DNA of 64,000 nucleotides from DTU019 sp050949825 (GTDB lineage: Bacteria; Bacillota; Syntrophomonadia; Syntrophomonadales; Syntrophomonadaceae), in contig JBMNGL010000006.1 in NCBI GenBank assembly GCA_050949825.1, positions 1-64,000 on the forward strand, read 5' to 3'. This document shows positions 25,023 through 33,950 of the stretch, piece after piece. Position numbers and translations under genes: made by a program. The stretch's first letter is position 1; the number at the start of each line of letters is the position of its first letter. Under the pieces are notes generated by a model, which saw nothing but the letters and a program-made list of their open reading frames with translations, searched no databases and had not been told where the DNA came from.

Positions 25023-26747
25023 TTAGAGGTACTTTTTACCCTTGGCGTGATAATGGGTGTGCAGGAGTTCGTGGGATTTGTGTCCCAGCGGCTCATGCAG
25101 GAATTCTTCGTACAGGGTTTTGACTTCGGGATTTTCATGGGATTTCCTGATGGGCAATCCTTCATCCTCAACGTAGATGGCGTTAATACGCTCAATACGC
25201 TTCAGATTCCGCTTGGTGATAGGCTGACCGCCTCCACCGATACAACCGCCCGGACAGGCCATGATTTCAATGAAGTGATAAGGAGATTCCCCTGCTCTTA
25301 CCTGATCCATCAGCTTGCGAGCATTGGAAAGGCTGTGGGCTACCGCAACCTTAACTTCCAGGCCGTTCAGGTCTACAGTGGCTTCCTTTATGCCTTCAAA
25401 ACCACGCACTCCGGTGAAGTTGACGTCTTCCAAAGTATTGCCGGTAACAACTTCATAAACCGTTCTTAATGCCGCTTCCATAACCCCGCCGGAAGCTCCG
25501 AAGATAACGGCAGCGCCGGTGTAGGCTCCCATCCAGGAATCAAATTTGGAGGCCGGCAGTTTGCTGAAATCAATCCCGCTCTGTCTGAAGAGGCGCCCGA
25601 TTTCACGGGTGGTCAGAACAATGTCCACATCTTTGTAGCCGCTGTCGTTCATTTCTGGCCGATCGCACTCAAACTTCTTGGCCACGCAAGGCATAATCGA
25701 CACACTGAAAATCTTGGCAGGGTCGACGTTCATCTTTTCAGCCCAGTAGGTTTTCGCCAGGGCGCCGAACATCTGCTGCGGTGATTTACAGGTGGAGAGA
25801 TTATCCAGCAAGTCGGGATAGAAGGTTTCGCAGAAGTTTATCCAACCCGGACTGCAGGAGGTGAACATGGGCAGTGTGCCGCCTTCTTTCACCCTCTTCA
25901 ATAACTCATTGCCTTCTTCCAATATGGTCAGGTCAGCGGTGAAGTTGGTGTGCAGAACGTAGTCAAAGCCGATCTGGCGGAGGCCGTTTACAAAAACATC
26001 CATGGGCAGTTCGCCGGTCGCCATACCGATTTCCTCGGCAATGGCCACTCTGACTGCCGGAGCAATCTGGGTAACCACGATAGTATCCGGGTCGGCCACT
26101 GCAGCCAGGAATTCATCGATGTTTTCAATTTCACCGATGGCCCCGACCGGGCAGGCATGGATGCACTGACCGCACATGACGCAGGGGCTGTCGATCAAAT
26201 CCTTGCCCAGGGTAGGCACTACCATGGCATAGCTGCCACGGCCTTCAAGGCCCAGCGCGTTGACGCTCTGTACCACGGAGCAGGCTTCAATGCAGCGGCG
26301 GCAGAGTACACATTTGTCAGGATCCCTGAAAAGCGATGGGGTGGAAAGGTCTTTTTCATAGCCCCGCACCATTATTTCAAAGGGATTGTCGCGGATGATC
26401 AGCTCTTCGGCCAGGCTCTGCAGTTCACAGGCACCGTTCCTGATGCAGTTCAAACAATCCTGGGGATGGTTGGCCAGGATCAACTCCACGATGGTTTTTC
26501 TGGCTTCCAGGACCTTGGGGGTGTTGGTTTTTATCACCATTCCCTCGAAGACCGGGGTCGAACAGGCTGCTTGCAAAAGCCGGTTGCCTTCGACTTCGCA
26601 AACGCACACCCTGCAGTTGGCTTTTATGGACTGATCAGGGTGATAACACAGCGTTGGAATATGAATACCGACTTTCTGTGCCGCCTGCAGGATGGTGGAG
26701 CCTTCGGGAACGGATACGTTCATTCCGTTGATTGTAATGTTTACCAT
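25023..26747 (-). CDS. hydA: [FeFe] hydrogenase catalytic subunit HydA
   Basis: A 574-residue catalytic subunit. The N-terminal [2Fe-2S] domain has Cys34, 45, 48 and 62; a further ligand set follows at 98-107 (HPQDCLNCIRNGACEL), and two 4Fe-4S motifs lie at 146-156 and 189-199. H-cluster motifs are TSCSPGW (296-302), MPCVAKKFE (352-360) and MACPGGCIGGGGQP near residue 500. It reduces protons to H2 with electrons from NADH through HydB and HydC. Very similar in size and context to the ferredoxin-independent Hyd1 of Syntrophomonas wolfei. It is the last gene of the operon and has a good AAAGGAGG site. Confidence 0.95.
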   Translation of the reverse strand: MVNITINGMNVSVPEGSTILQAAQKVGIHIPTLCYHPDQSIKANCRVCVCEVEGNRLLQAACSTPVFEGMVIKTNTPKVLEARKTIVELILANHPQDCLNCIRNGACELQSLAEELIIRDNPFEIMVRGYEKDLSTPSLFRDPDKCVLCRRCIEACSVVQSVNALGLEGRGSYAMVVPTLGKDLIDSPCVMCGQCIHACPVGAIGEIENIDEFLAAVADPDTIVVTQIAPAVRVAIAEEIGMATGELPMDVFVNGLRQIGFDYVLHTNFTADLTILEEGNELLKRVKEGGTLPMFTSCSPGWINFCETFYPDLLDNLSTCKSPQQMFGALAKTYWAEKMNVDPAKIFSVSIMPCVAKKFECDRPEMNDSGYKDVDIVLTTREIGRLFRQSGIDFSKLPASKFDSWMGAYTGAAVIFGASGGVMEAALRTVYEVVTGNTLEDVNFTGVRGFEGIKEATVDLNGLEVKVAVAHSLSNARKLMDQVRAGESPYHFIEIMACPGGCIGGGGQPITKRNLKRIERINAIYVEDEGLPIRKSHENPEVKTLYEEFLHEPLGHKSHELLHTHYHAKGKKYL

Positions 26748-26768
26748 TAATTTCCCTCCTTTGCTCTC

Positions 26769-27992
26769 CTACAATAATTTGGCATTATAGTCGGCTTTGA
26801 AATTCTTGATGGTGCTCAATACCGGTGAAGGGGCAGCCTGTCCCAGTCCACACAAGCAGGAGATGGACATTACCCGGCCCAGCTTTTCCAACAGAGCGAT
26901 ATCGTCAGCAGATCCTTCGCCAAACTCAATTTTTTCCATTAATTCCGCAATGCGCATAGTGCCTTCACGGCAAGGGGCGCATTTGCCGCAGGATTCATGT
27001 TCAAAGAAACCGGCAATTCGAGAAACAACGTCAACAATATCCCTACTGTCATCCAAAACAAATACCGCACCAGAGCCTAAAGTCGCACCAATGGCAGCCA
27101 TAGCGTCAAAAGCCAGCGGTGTGTCCAGATCAGCCTCAGGAATAAACGCACCTGAGGTCCCCCCGATTTGAACCGCTTTGAATCTTCTGTCGCCAGGGAT
27201 TCCCCCCCCTAGCTTGTAGATTATTTCTCTGATGGTGGTGTTGGTGGGTACTTCGAAGAAGGTTTTATTATTAACATCGCCGGTCAAGGTGAATATCTTA
27301 GTTCCGGGATATTCCGGAGCTCCGATGGCAGCATACCAATCTGCGCCTTTATCAATGATAACGGGGATATTGGCAAAGGTTTCAACATTGTTGACAATAG
27401 TGGGTTTCTGCCACAGTCCCCGTACCGGGGGATAAGGCGGTTTGAAACGAGGTTCGCCCCTGCTTCCTTCAATGGATTCGATCAGGGCGGTCTCTTCACC
27501 GCATACATAGGCGCCTGCGCCCATTCTAACTTCAATATCAAATTCTCCCAGAACACCTTTGTCTTTAGCCTGGGCAATAGCCTGGTTAAGAACCTCCACT
27601 ACATATGGATATTCGCCCCGGCAGTAAATGTAACCTTTGTTCGCTTCTATGGCGTAGCCACAAATGGCCATACCTTCAAGAACTGTTTGAGGATCATTCT
27701 GCATAATCAAACGGTCTTTGTAGGTTCCAGGCTCGCCTTCATCGGCGTTGCACACTACATACTTCTGGTCCGCCGATGCGTTATAGGCAAACAACCATTT
27801 CTGACCGCAATTAAAACCGGCCCCGCCACGGCCCCTCAATCCTGATTTCTTTACTTCCTCAATTACGGCTTTCTGATCCATGCTGCGGGCCTTGCTCAGC
27901 GCGTTATAACCGCCTTGAGCGATATAGGAGTCTATATTGAGCGGGTCGATTTTACCGTAATTACGCAACACAATGCGCAGTTCCTCGGCCAT
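26769..27992 (-). CDS. hydB: NADH-binding hydrogenase subunit HydB (NuoF-like)
   Basis: A 407-residue NuoF homologue. The NADH/FMN site is GRGGAGFNCGQKW at about 54-66 with FNADEGEPGTYKDR-type sequence following; the SLBB region lies mid-protein, and the C-terminal 4Fe-4S ligands are in ESCGKCAPCREGT and ISCLCGLGQ. It lacks the extra N-terminal thioredoxin-like and C-terminal ferredoxin domains found in about 600-residue bifurcating HydB proteins, which argues for a simple NADH-dependent enzyme. It lies 21 bases before hydA. Confidence 0.94.
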   Translation of the reverse strand: MAEELRIVLRNYGKIDPLNIDSYIAQGGYNALSKARSMDQKAVIEEVKKSGLRGRGGAGFNCGQKWLFAYNASADQKYVVCNADEGEPGTYKDRLIMQNDPQTVLEGMAICGYAIEANKGYIYCRGEYPYVVEVLNQAIAQAKDKGVLGEFDIEVRMGAGAYVCGEETALIESIEGSRGEPRFKPPYPPVRGLWQKPTIVNNVETFANIPVIIDKGADWYAAIGAPEYPGTKIFTLTGDVNNKTFFEVPTNTTIREIIYKLGGGIPGDRRFKAVQIGGTSGAFIPEADLDTPLAFDAMAAIGATLGSGAVFVLDDSRDIVDVVSRIAGFFEHESCGKCAPCREGTMRIAELMEKIEFGEGSADDIALLEKLGRVMSISCLCGLGQAAPSPVLSTIKNFKADYNAKLL

Positions 27993-28046
27993 TGTATGAC
28001 CTCCTTTCTACTGTATCTTTTTTCGGGCTTTTGCCTGTGGCCGAAG

Positions 28047-28490
28047 TTATTTGTATTCTGCCAGTATGGCAGGGACTTGTGCCGGGGTTACCCCTGCATA
28101 AGGCTTGCCATTGATGGTAATTACAGGTGTAGCCTGACATTGTCCAACACACTCCGCAAATTCCAGCGCAAACTTGCCATCTGTAGTGGTTTCACCCATC
28201 AGGATGCCCAGTTCCCTTTCCAGAGCCGCTACCACTTCGGCTGCTCCAGCTATGTGACAAGGAGCACTTTCACAAATGCGGATAACATTTTTACCCCTGG
28301 GTTCCACTGAGAAGTAAGAGTAGAAGGTTGCCACTCCATATGCCTGGGTAACTGGCATATTGAAAACTTGAGCAGCTTCCACGATTACCTCTTCAGGCAA
28401 GTAACTGAGCTCTTTTTGCACAGCATGGTAAGCTTCAATAATACCCCCCGGTACGTCTTTGTACTTGGCAATAATCCCTTTGTAATCCAT
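28047..28490 (-). CDS. hydC: Hydrogenase subunit HydC (NuoE-like)
   Basis: A 147-residue thioredoxin-like [2Fe-2S] protein. Ligands are in ICESAPCHIAGAAEV and AECVGQCQATPV, the usual CxxxxC and CxxxC pairs of NuoE. It is first in the hydCBA operon with an AAGGAGG site 7 bases from the ATG. It relays electrons between HydB flavin and HydA. Confidence 0.93.
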   Translation of the reverse strand: MDYKGIIAKYKDVPGGIIEAYHAVQKELSYLPEEVIVEAAQVFNMPVTQAYGVATFYSYFSVEPRGKNVIRICESAPCHIAGAAEVVAALERELGILMGETTTDGKFALEFAECVGQCQATPVITINGKPYAGVTPAQVPAILAEYK

Positions 28491-28961
28491 TCACATTCCT
28501 CCTTTCTTTCTTAATTTTAAGCCTGGCACCTGGCGCAGGTTTACCTGACATAAAGATGCTCTTCATTGCATAACAATACTGCACCACAGCAAATATGCGC
28601 ATGGCAATCTAATATAAAGATACTAGATAGGGCTTAAATAGAAAACAATTAAAGCAGCTTGTTTTGGGTCTCCTGGGTCAATTTTCCAAATATCTCGCCG
28701 CCTTTTTAAGTATTTATCATCCTCAATCAGTTTTTGAGCATATTATTCACATTAATTGCTAAAATGCTATTTGTAGAATAGCGGTATATAATGTATACAA
28801 TATACTTATTTTAACAAATTGTATTTATGAAATGAACATCAAGACGCAACCCCACTTTCCCCGCGTTGATAAACAAAAGGGACGGCAATAGTTTCATCTG
28901 AATAAAACCTTTGTCTCGTCCCTTTGGTTTTTTGCCTGTTTCCCTCCTTTAAACCGCGTCG
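28491..28961. other. Long regulatory gap between folE and hydC
   Basis: 470 bp without a gene. The minus-strand promoter of hydCBA should lie here. A weak candidate is TTGTTA near 28813-28820 with a TATA-rich segment around GTATAC at 28790-28800. A folE terminator lies at 28876-28930. The long AT-rich leader (28500-28780) suggests upstream control of the hydrogenase operon, but I recognise no known riboswitch or clear Rex site. Confidence 0.45.
28876..28931 (-). terminator. folE terminator
   Basis: AAAGGGACG and CGTCCCTTT form a 9-bp stem around a 32-nt interior; TTTTGTTT follows on the minus strand and GGTTTTTT on the plus strand, so it may work both ways. Confidence 0.6.
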
Positions 28962-29537
28962 TCAGTCGTTAAGAATGAGGGATAAGAGTTCATTGCGGGT
29001 TTGGGCGCGGGTTTCAAAGAGGCCCCGTACTGCAGAGGTCACAGTCAAGGTGCCGGGTTTGCGCACCCCGCGCATGGTCATGCACATGTGCTCAGCTTGA
29101 ATGACAACTGCCACCCCAAATGGTTTGACGGTGTCATAAATGCAGTCGGCGATCTGCGAGGTGAGCCGTTCCTGCACCTGTGGGCGCCGGGCATAGGCTT
29201 CCGCCACCCGGGCCAGTTTGCTTATACCCACTACCCGCCCGCCTTTGGGTATATAAGCCACATGGGCTTTGCCATAAAAGGGCAAAAGATGGTGCTCACA
29301 CATGGAATAGAGGGGGATGTCCTTAATCAGCACCAGTTCATCATGATATTCGGTAAAAGATACCTTCAGAAAATCGCGGGGCTCCTGCTCACAACCCTGA
29401 AAGATCTCTTCATACATTCGGGCCACCCGTCGCGGCGTATCCCTTAATCCTTCCCGCTCCGGATTCTCCCCCACCGCTTCCAGTATCATGCGCACCGCCT
29501 GCTCTACTTTGTCCCTGTCAATTGATTTGTGTTCCAT
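28962..29537 (-). CDS. folE: GTP cyclohydrolase I
   Basis: About 191 residues from the ATG at 29537 (GGTGAGG just upstream; an in-frame start lies 10 codons earlier). It converts GTP to dihydroneopterin triphosphate, the first step of folate synthesis. Signature parts are REGLRDTPRRVARMYEEIFQG, DIPLYSMCEHHLLPFYGKAHVAYIP with the zinc Cys and His, and QAEHMCMTMRGVRKPG with the second zinc Cys. It lies downstream of fhs, which fits a folate/one-carbon grouping. Confidence 0.96.
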   Translation of the reverse strand: MEHKSIDRDKVEQAVRMILEAVGENPEREGLRDTPRRVARMYEEIFQGCEQEPRDFLKVSFTEYHDELVLIKDIPLYSMCEHHLLPFYGKAHVAYIPKGGRVVGISKLARVAEAYARRPQVQERLTSQIADCIYDTVKPFGVAVVIQAEHMCMTMRGVRKPGTLTVTSAVRGLFETRAQTRNELLSLILND

Positions 29538-29614
29538 ATCCTCACCCCTTCTGTGATGACTATGCAAACCAGAACCGTCCCCTTCTTTACCCAGGCCTCA
29601 CCCTCTGTTGTCAC

Positions 29615-31282
29615 TTAGAATAGGCCTACGATTTCACCGTTTTCTTTGATGTCGATGTTTTCTGCGGCCGGGGTTTTGCCCAGACCGGGCATGGTCATTA
29701 TGCTGCCGGCAATGGCGACAATAAAGCCTGCCCCGGCCGAAAGGCGTATTTCACGAATATTGACCTGAAATCCCTGGGGCCGTCCTATTAGATCCGGGTT
29801 GTCAGAAAGGGAATACTGGGTCTTAGCTATGCAGACGGGCAGCGATCCATAACCCAGTTTTTCCAATGTAGCGATGGTCCGGCCGGCATCGCCGCTGAAT
29901 GTAACCCCACCAGCTCCATAAATCTCCCTGCAGATGGTCTCGATCTTCTCCTTGACCGGGAGTTCAAGCTGGTATAGAAAACGGAATTCAGCCGGTCCTT
30001 CGGCGGCTGCAATGACCTTGTGGGCTAATTCTTCCCCACCGCGGCCTCCTTCCGCCCAAACCCGGGAGAGCGCAATTTCTGCCCCCATTTGCTGACAGCG
30101 ATTTATTATATATTCCGTTTCTTCCTCGCTGTCAGTAGGGAATGCATTCAATGCCACCACCGGCGGCACCCCAAATTTCTTTATGTTCTCAATCTGTTTT
30201 TCCAAATTGGCAAAACCGATTTCTACCGCCTGCAGATTCGGTTGGGACAATTGGGATTTTTCCACTCCACCGTGGTTTTTTAAAGCCCGCACCGAAGCGA
30301 CCACAACTACTGCATCAGGAGCCATTTGGCCGTAACGGCAGACAATATTAAAGAATTTTTCCGCCCCCAGATCGGCGCCGAAACCGGCTTCAGTGATCAT
30401 ATAATCACCCAGTTTCATGCCCATGCGGGTGGCGATAATACTGTTGGCACCATGGGCGATATTGGCAAAAGGCCCGCCGTGAATGAAGGCCGGGGTGCCT
30501 TCCAGGGTCTGCACCAGGTTGGGCTTAATGGCGTCTTTCATCAACAGGGCCATGGAACCGGCTGCCTTGAGATCATCTGCGGTGACCGGTTGTCCATCAT
30601 AAGTATAGGCCACCACAATGCGTTTAAAGCGTTCTTTCAAATCCATCAAATCGGTGGCCAGGCACAGGGCCGCCATAACTTCCGAAGCCACACTGATATC
30701 AAAACCAGACTCCCGGGGTACGCCGTTGATCCTGCCCCCCAAGCCCAGCACTATATTGCGCAGGGCGCGTTCATTTAAATCCATAGCTCGCCGCAAGACC
30801 ACCTGCCGGGGATCGATATTAAGGCTGTTGCCCTGATGCAGATGGTTGTCCAGCATGGCGGCCAGCAGATTATGAGCGGTAGTCACCGCATGGATATCTC
30901 CGGTAAAATGCAGGTTAATATCTTCCATAGGAACCACCTGGCTGTATCCGCCCCCGGCTGCACCCCCTTTGATGCCGAAGCTGGGTCCCAGCGAGGGTTC
31001 GCGCAGACCGATGACAGCCTTTTTGCCGATCCTGTTCAAGGCCATTCCCAGCCCCACCGTAGTGGTGGTTTTGCCCTCACCGGCCGCGGTGGGTGTGATG
31101 GCGGTTACCAAAACCAGTTTGCCTGAGGGGCGATCTTTGAGGCGATCCCATACCGGCAAGGCAACCTTGGCTTTATACTTGCCGTAAAACTCGATGTCAT
31201 CGTCTTTAAGCCCCAGTGAGGCAGCAATTTCCTTAATCGGTTTCATTTGAGTTTCCTGGGCGATTTCAATATCACTTTTCAT
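29615..31282 (-). CDS. fhs: Formate-tetrahydrofolate ligase
   Basis: A 555-residue ATP-dependent ligase that makes 10-formyl-THF. Key parts are the P-loop TPTAAGEGKTTTTVGLGMAL at about 62-81, EPSLGPSFGIKGGAAGGGYSQVVPMEDINLHFTGD, and the C-terminal AGAGFIVAIAGSIMTMPGLGKTPAA. The start has AGGAGGG 5 bases upstream. It feeds the methyl branch of one-carbon metabolism and formate exchange in syntrophic anaerobes. Neighbour folE supplies the pterin precursor. Confidence 0.97.
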   Translation of the reverse strand: MKSDIEIAQETQMKPIKEIAASLGLKDDDIEFYGKYKAKVALPVWDRLKDRPSGKLVLVTAITPTAAGEGKTTTTVGLGMALNRIGKKAVIGLREPSLGPSFGIKGGAAGGGYSQVVPMEDINLHFTGDIHAVTTAHNLLAAMLDNHLHQGNSLNIDPRQVVLRRAMDLNERALRNIVLGLGGRINGVPRESGFDISVASEVMAALCLATDLMDLKERFKRIVVAYTYDGQPVTADDLKAAGSMALLMKDAIKPNLVQTLEGTPAFIHGGPFANIAHGANSIIATRMGMKLGDYMITEAGFGADLGAEKFFNIVCRYGQMAPDAVVVVASVRALKNHGGVEKSQLSQPNLQAVEIGFANLEKQIENIKKFGVPPVVALNAFPTDSEEETEYIINRCQQMGAEIALSRVWAEGGRGGEELAHKVIAAAEGPAEFRFLYQLELPVKEKIETICREIYGAGGVTFSGDAGRTIATLEKLGYGSLPVCIAKTQYSLSDNPDLIGRPQGFQVNIREIRLSAGAGFIVAIAGSIMTMPGLGKTPAAENIDIKENGEIVGLF

Positions 31283-31476
31283 GTGTTCCCTCCTGATGCA
31301 ATTCTTGCGAATATTGTTTGGTTTTTTATCATAATGTTGATTTTATCACAATTTAGAACAGAAACCATTCCTCTTCTTACCATTGCTGTATTTCTTTATG
31401 GGACAGTGCCCTTACTATGGCGCTAATCTCATTCCAGTCCAACCACTGAAGAACCGTGCCAAACATTTTAAAACCT
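31283..31476. other. Promoter region of fhs
   Basis: No gene is supported. The region upstream of the fhs ribosome site is AT-rich and should hold its promoter; the part near 31380-31476 shows nothing recognisable. Confidence 0.35.
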
Positions 31477-31644
31477 CACCCCGGCAGGAGTTGCTCCCGC
31501 GCAGTAAAAGGGGATAAAGGCGTCCGCAATCTGTGCCCTCCCGGGTGAATCGAGCCAATCTAAAATCAATGTGTGGCGGCCAACCACACTAGTGAGACCG
31601 GACCTTTTACGGAGCCGGTGCAACGACTGCCCGTGCAAACCACA
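31477..31644 (-). repeat. Palindromic interspersed repeat, copy 3 (inverted)
   Basis: Read on the minus strand this matches the 24535 family at both ends (TTTGCACGGGCA near the start, CACCGGCTCCGTAAAAGGTC, then GGACGCCTTTATCCCC and GGGAGCAACTCCTGCCGGGG), but the middle about 70 bases have a different sequence (CACTAGTGTGGTTGGCC). It sits between fhs and spmB. The conserved arms with a variable centre fit selection for, or mobility of, the hairpin. Confidence 0.8.
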
Positions 31645-31658
31645 TTACTACTATTAGT

Positions 31659-32195
31659 CTATCCAAATACCCGGTGACATAAGTATAAAGCCATGAGAAA
31701 TCCGGTAATATCCGCACTCAAACCGGTTATAATCGAATAGCGATAGCGGGTTACACCTATGGCTCCGAAATAAACGGTAAGGACAAAGAAGGTGGTGTCG
31801 GTAGTGCCCTGCATCACCGAGGCCAGGCGGCCAATAAAGGAATCAGGACCGTGTACCCGCATCAGTTCGGTGGCCATTCCCAGCACTCCGCTGCCGGAAA
31901 GGGGACGCATCACCGCCAGAGGCACGATCTCGGCAGGTGCTCCAATCAGGTCGGTGAACGGCTTTAACAGGCTGCTGAATACCATCATGGCGCCGGAAGC
32001 GCGGAAAACCGATATGGCTACCATCATACCGACCAGAAAAGGGATAATTTTTACCGCCGTATGAAAGCCTTCCTCAGCGCCTTCCACAAATTTTTCATAG
32101 ACAGGCACCTTTTTAATGAATCCATACAGCGGAATAACGAGCAACAGCAATGGAATGGCCCACTTTGAAATTATGTTTAAAGTGTTGACCAGCAC
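31659..32195 (-). CDS. spmB: Spore maturation protein B
   Basis: A 178-residue membrane protein of the nucleoside-recognition (Gate) family; SpmA and SpmB are needed for full dehydration of the spore core. Several hydrophobic helices are visible (IISKWAIPLLLLVIPLYGF, FHTAVKIIPFLVGMMVAIS), with the conserved segments MRPLSGSGVLGMATELM and GTTDTTFFVLTVYFGAIGV. It starts 2 bases after the spmA stop. Confidence 0.93.
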   Translation of the reverse strand: MLVNTLNIISKWAIPLLLLVIPLYGFIKKVPVYEKFVEGAEEGFHTAVKIIPFLVGMMVAISVFRASGAMMVFSSLLKPFTDLIGAPAEIVPLAVMRPLSGSGVLGMATELMRVHGPDSFIGRLASVMQGTTDTTFFVLTVYFGAIGVTRYRYSIITGLSADITGFLMALYLCHRVFG

Positions 32196-32197
32196 GA

Positions 32198-32794
32198 CTA
32201 TCGCCTCCGGCGACGGTTGCGGCGCCTAAACCAGTAATCCAGGCTCACCCCTATGGTCATAGAAGCAGCGGTGGCAAGAATGCAGGGACCCACTATTTCG
32301 GTAGGATTGACGGAATGAAATGATGCCCTGACCCCGATAATGGTAGCCGGCAACAGGGTAATACAAGAGGTATTTAAGGCCAGAAAGGTGCACATGGCCT
32401 CTGAAGCCACCCCGGGATGGGGATTAAGTTCTTCCAAACCTTGCATGGCTTTCATACCAAAAGGGGTGGCGGCATTGCCCAGCCCTAATACATTGGCGCT
32501 GAGGTTTAAAATAATGGCGCCCATGGCAGGATGATGAGGCGGCACACTGGGGAATAAACGGATCATCAAAGGCCGCAGTAATCGGGCCAGTCCGTTAATG
32601 AGACCGCCCGATTCAGCAATCTTCATAATCCCCAACCACAGGGCCATAATGCCAACCAGATTGAAGCATACTTCGACTGCATCACGGGCTGCTGTCAAGG
32701 CCGCTGTTGTGACCACCTCGATGTTGCCATGCCAGGCAGCGACCAGAATGCCTGAGGCCAGCAGCACCAACCAGATGAGATTGAGCACCGACAT
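32198..32794 (-). CDS. spmA: Spore maturation protein A
   Basis: About 198 residues from the ATG at 32794 (an in-frame start lies three codons earlier; a GTG six bases later has better spacing to GAGGGGG). Membrane protein partner of SpmB with the conserved KIAESGGLINGLARLLRPLM, LNLSANVLGLGNAATPFGMKAMQ and FLALNTSCITLLPATIIGVR. First gene of the spmAB pair. Confidence 0.93.
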   Translation of the reverse strand: MSVLNLIWLVLLASGILVAAWHGNIEVVTTAALTAARDAVEVCFNLVGIMALWLGIMKIAESGGLINGLARLLRPLMIRLFPSVPPHHPAMGAIILNLSANVLGLGNAATPFGMKAMQGLEELNPHPGVASEAMCTFLALNTSCITLLPATIIGVRASFHSVNPTEIVGPCILATAASMTIGVSLDYWFRRRNRRRRR

Positions 32795-32854
32795 CCCCCT
32801 CAATGTTTTTGTTAAGGGTTATGTCCGCCTGAAATAAAATAGAACCGTCCAGGG

Positions 32855-32891
32855 GACGGGGTTCCTGTCACCGATAGGAACCCCGTCTCCG
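32855..32891 (-). terminator. Hairpin after ytfJ
   Basis: GACGGGGTTCCT pairs with AGGAACCCCGTC, a 12-bp stem with a 9-nt loop, between the ytfJ stop and spmA. A T-rich segment (TTCTATTTTATTTC) follows on the minus strand about 13 bases on. It probably ends the ytfI-ytfJ transcript. Confidence 0.55.
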
Positions 32892-32952
32892 TGTCACCCC
32901 TGAAATAAAATAAAACCGCCCCCTGGTCACCCCGCCCCCATGTAACCACACG

Positions 32953-33384
32953 TCAGATATTTTCGGGGGGGTGATCGATGCTGCGGTTTTGGAAGACAGA
33001 CTGCAATTTGTCTACAAACTGCGGCAGGAGATCCAGAGCCCTTTCCGCGACATGGTTTCCGCTGGTGGAAAGCAGTCTGACATCATTGCTGCGCACCACC
33101 AGAAATCCGATTGGTTTAACCGATACCCCGGCCCCGCTGCCACCGGCAAACGGTTTTTCATGATTATGCTGCGGCCCTTGCACCTCGTAATCGCCACCAC
33201 CCGCAGCAAAACCGCAGGCCACCTGCGAAATCGGGATAATTACACTGCCATCATTGGTTTCAACGGCATCGCCAACTACGGTATTGACATCAACCATTTC
33301 TTTAATACTCTGCATAGCGGTTTTCATCAAGGCTTCAATAGGATGGCCTTTATTTTCCTTTTGCGGTCTTTCTTCCATGATCAT
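32953..33384 (-). CDS. ytfJ: Sporulation protein YtfJ (GerW family)
   Basis: A 143-residue GerW/YtfJ protein with the characteristic start HPIEALMKTAMQSIKEMVDVNTVVGD, the strand DGSVIIPISQVACGFAAGGGDY, and the Gly-rich GGSGAGVSVKPIGFLVV. In Bacillus, GerW is needed for germination with alanine; YtfJ is made in the forespore. It overlaps the upstream ytfI-like gene by 35 bases. Confidence 0.92.
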   Translation of the reverse strand: MIMEERPQKENKGHPIEALMKTAMQSIKEMVDVNTVVGDAVETNDGSVIIPISQVACGFAAGGGDYEVQGPQHNHEKPFAGGSGAGVSVKPIGFLVVRSNDVRLLSTSGNHVAERALDLLPQFVDKLQSVFQNRSIDHPPENI

Positions 33385-33898
33385 GCTCCCTTCGCTTTAA
33401 CCTCATCCAGATAAGTATATAGATATAATGCACCAGGCGGATTTTGAATATACAATCTAGCTGTGTAGAGCAGCGGGCTGTATAAAAATCTGGATTGACT
33501 TCTATTTTTATCGCTCTGACACTGCAAATCCGGGTAAGATAACTGACCAGGGAACCTTTCACAGCCCACACCAGGCCAGTACCTACAGCTGTTAACATGG
33601 CGTCGTCAACCCCCAGCCAGGTTTTCCACACCATCTTCTGCACCACCAGGCGTTTTAATAAAAGGTGCAAAAAAAAGCGCTGCCGAGATGACAAACCGCC
33701 TTTTTGAAGAGGCACTTGCTTAAATTCACCAGCACCCAGGTGATGATTCCAATTAAATTTACTGAGCTTTGATTGGATATTGACATTTAGAGAGAGCGGT
33801 TGGGCCTCAAACAGCAGTCTGACTGCTACAGAATAGGGAATAAACATGAAAGTAGCCAGAACGGCCCCCACCGCCACTGCCAGATAGGCATACCACAT
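33350..33898 (-). CDS. ytfI: DUF2953 protein (YtfI-like)
   Basis: A 182-residue protein with an N-terminal membrane helix (YLAVAVGAVLATFMFIPYSVAV), a basic middle, and the DUF2953 segment DDAMLTAVGTGLVWAVKGSLVSYL followed by VNPDFYTARCSTQLDCIFKIRLVHYIYI. The same pair (DUF2953 then YtfJ) occurs in other spore formers. Function unknown; the neighbour suggests a sporulation role. Confidence 0.85.
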   Translation of the reverse strand: MWYAYLAVAVGAVLATFMFIPYSVAVRLLFEAQPLSLNVNIQSKLSKFNWNHHLGAGEFKQVPLQKGGLSSRQRFFLHLLLKRLVVQKMVWKTWLGVDDAMLTAVGTGLVWAVKGSLVSYLTRICSVRAIKIEVNPDFYTARCSTQLDCIFKIRLVHYIYILIWMRLKRREHDHGRKTAKGK

Positions 33899-33950
33899 GA
33901 AAGCATCTCCGTTTTACCATATAATTCCCGGTTTGGGACAGTATATGCAG

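Noticed and set aside
25023..28490. Electron-bifurcating hydrogenase
   Set aside because: The short HydB lacks the extra iron-sulfur domains of characterised bifurcating complexes.
28491..28875. Rex operator in front of hydCBA
   Set aside because: TTGTTA-like halves occur, but I could not find a spaced inverted pair close to the Rex consensus.
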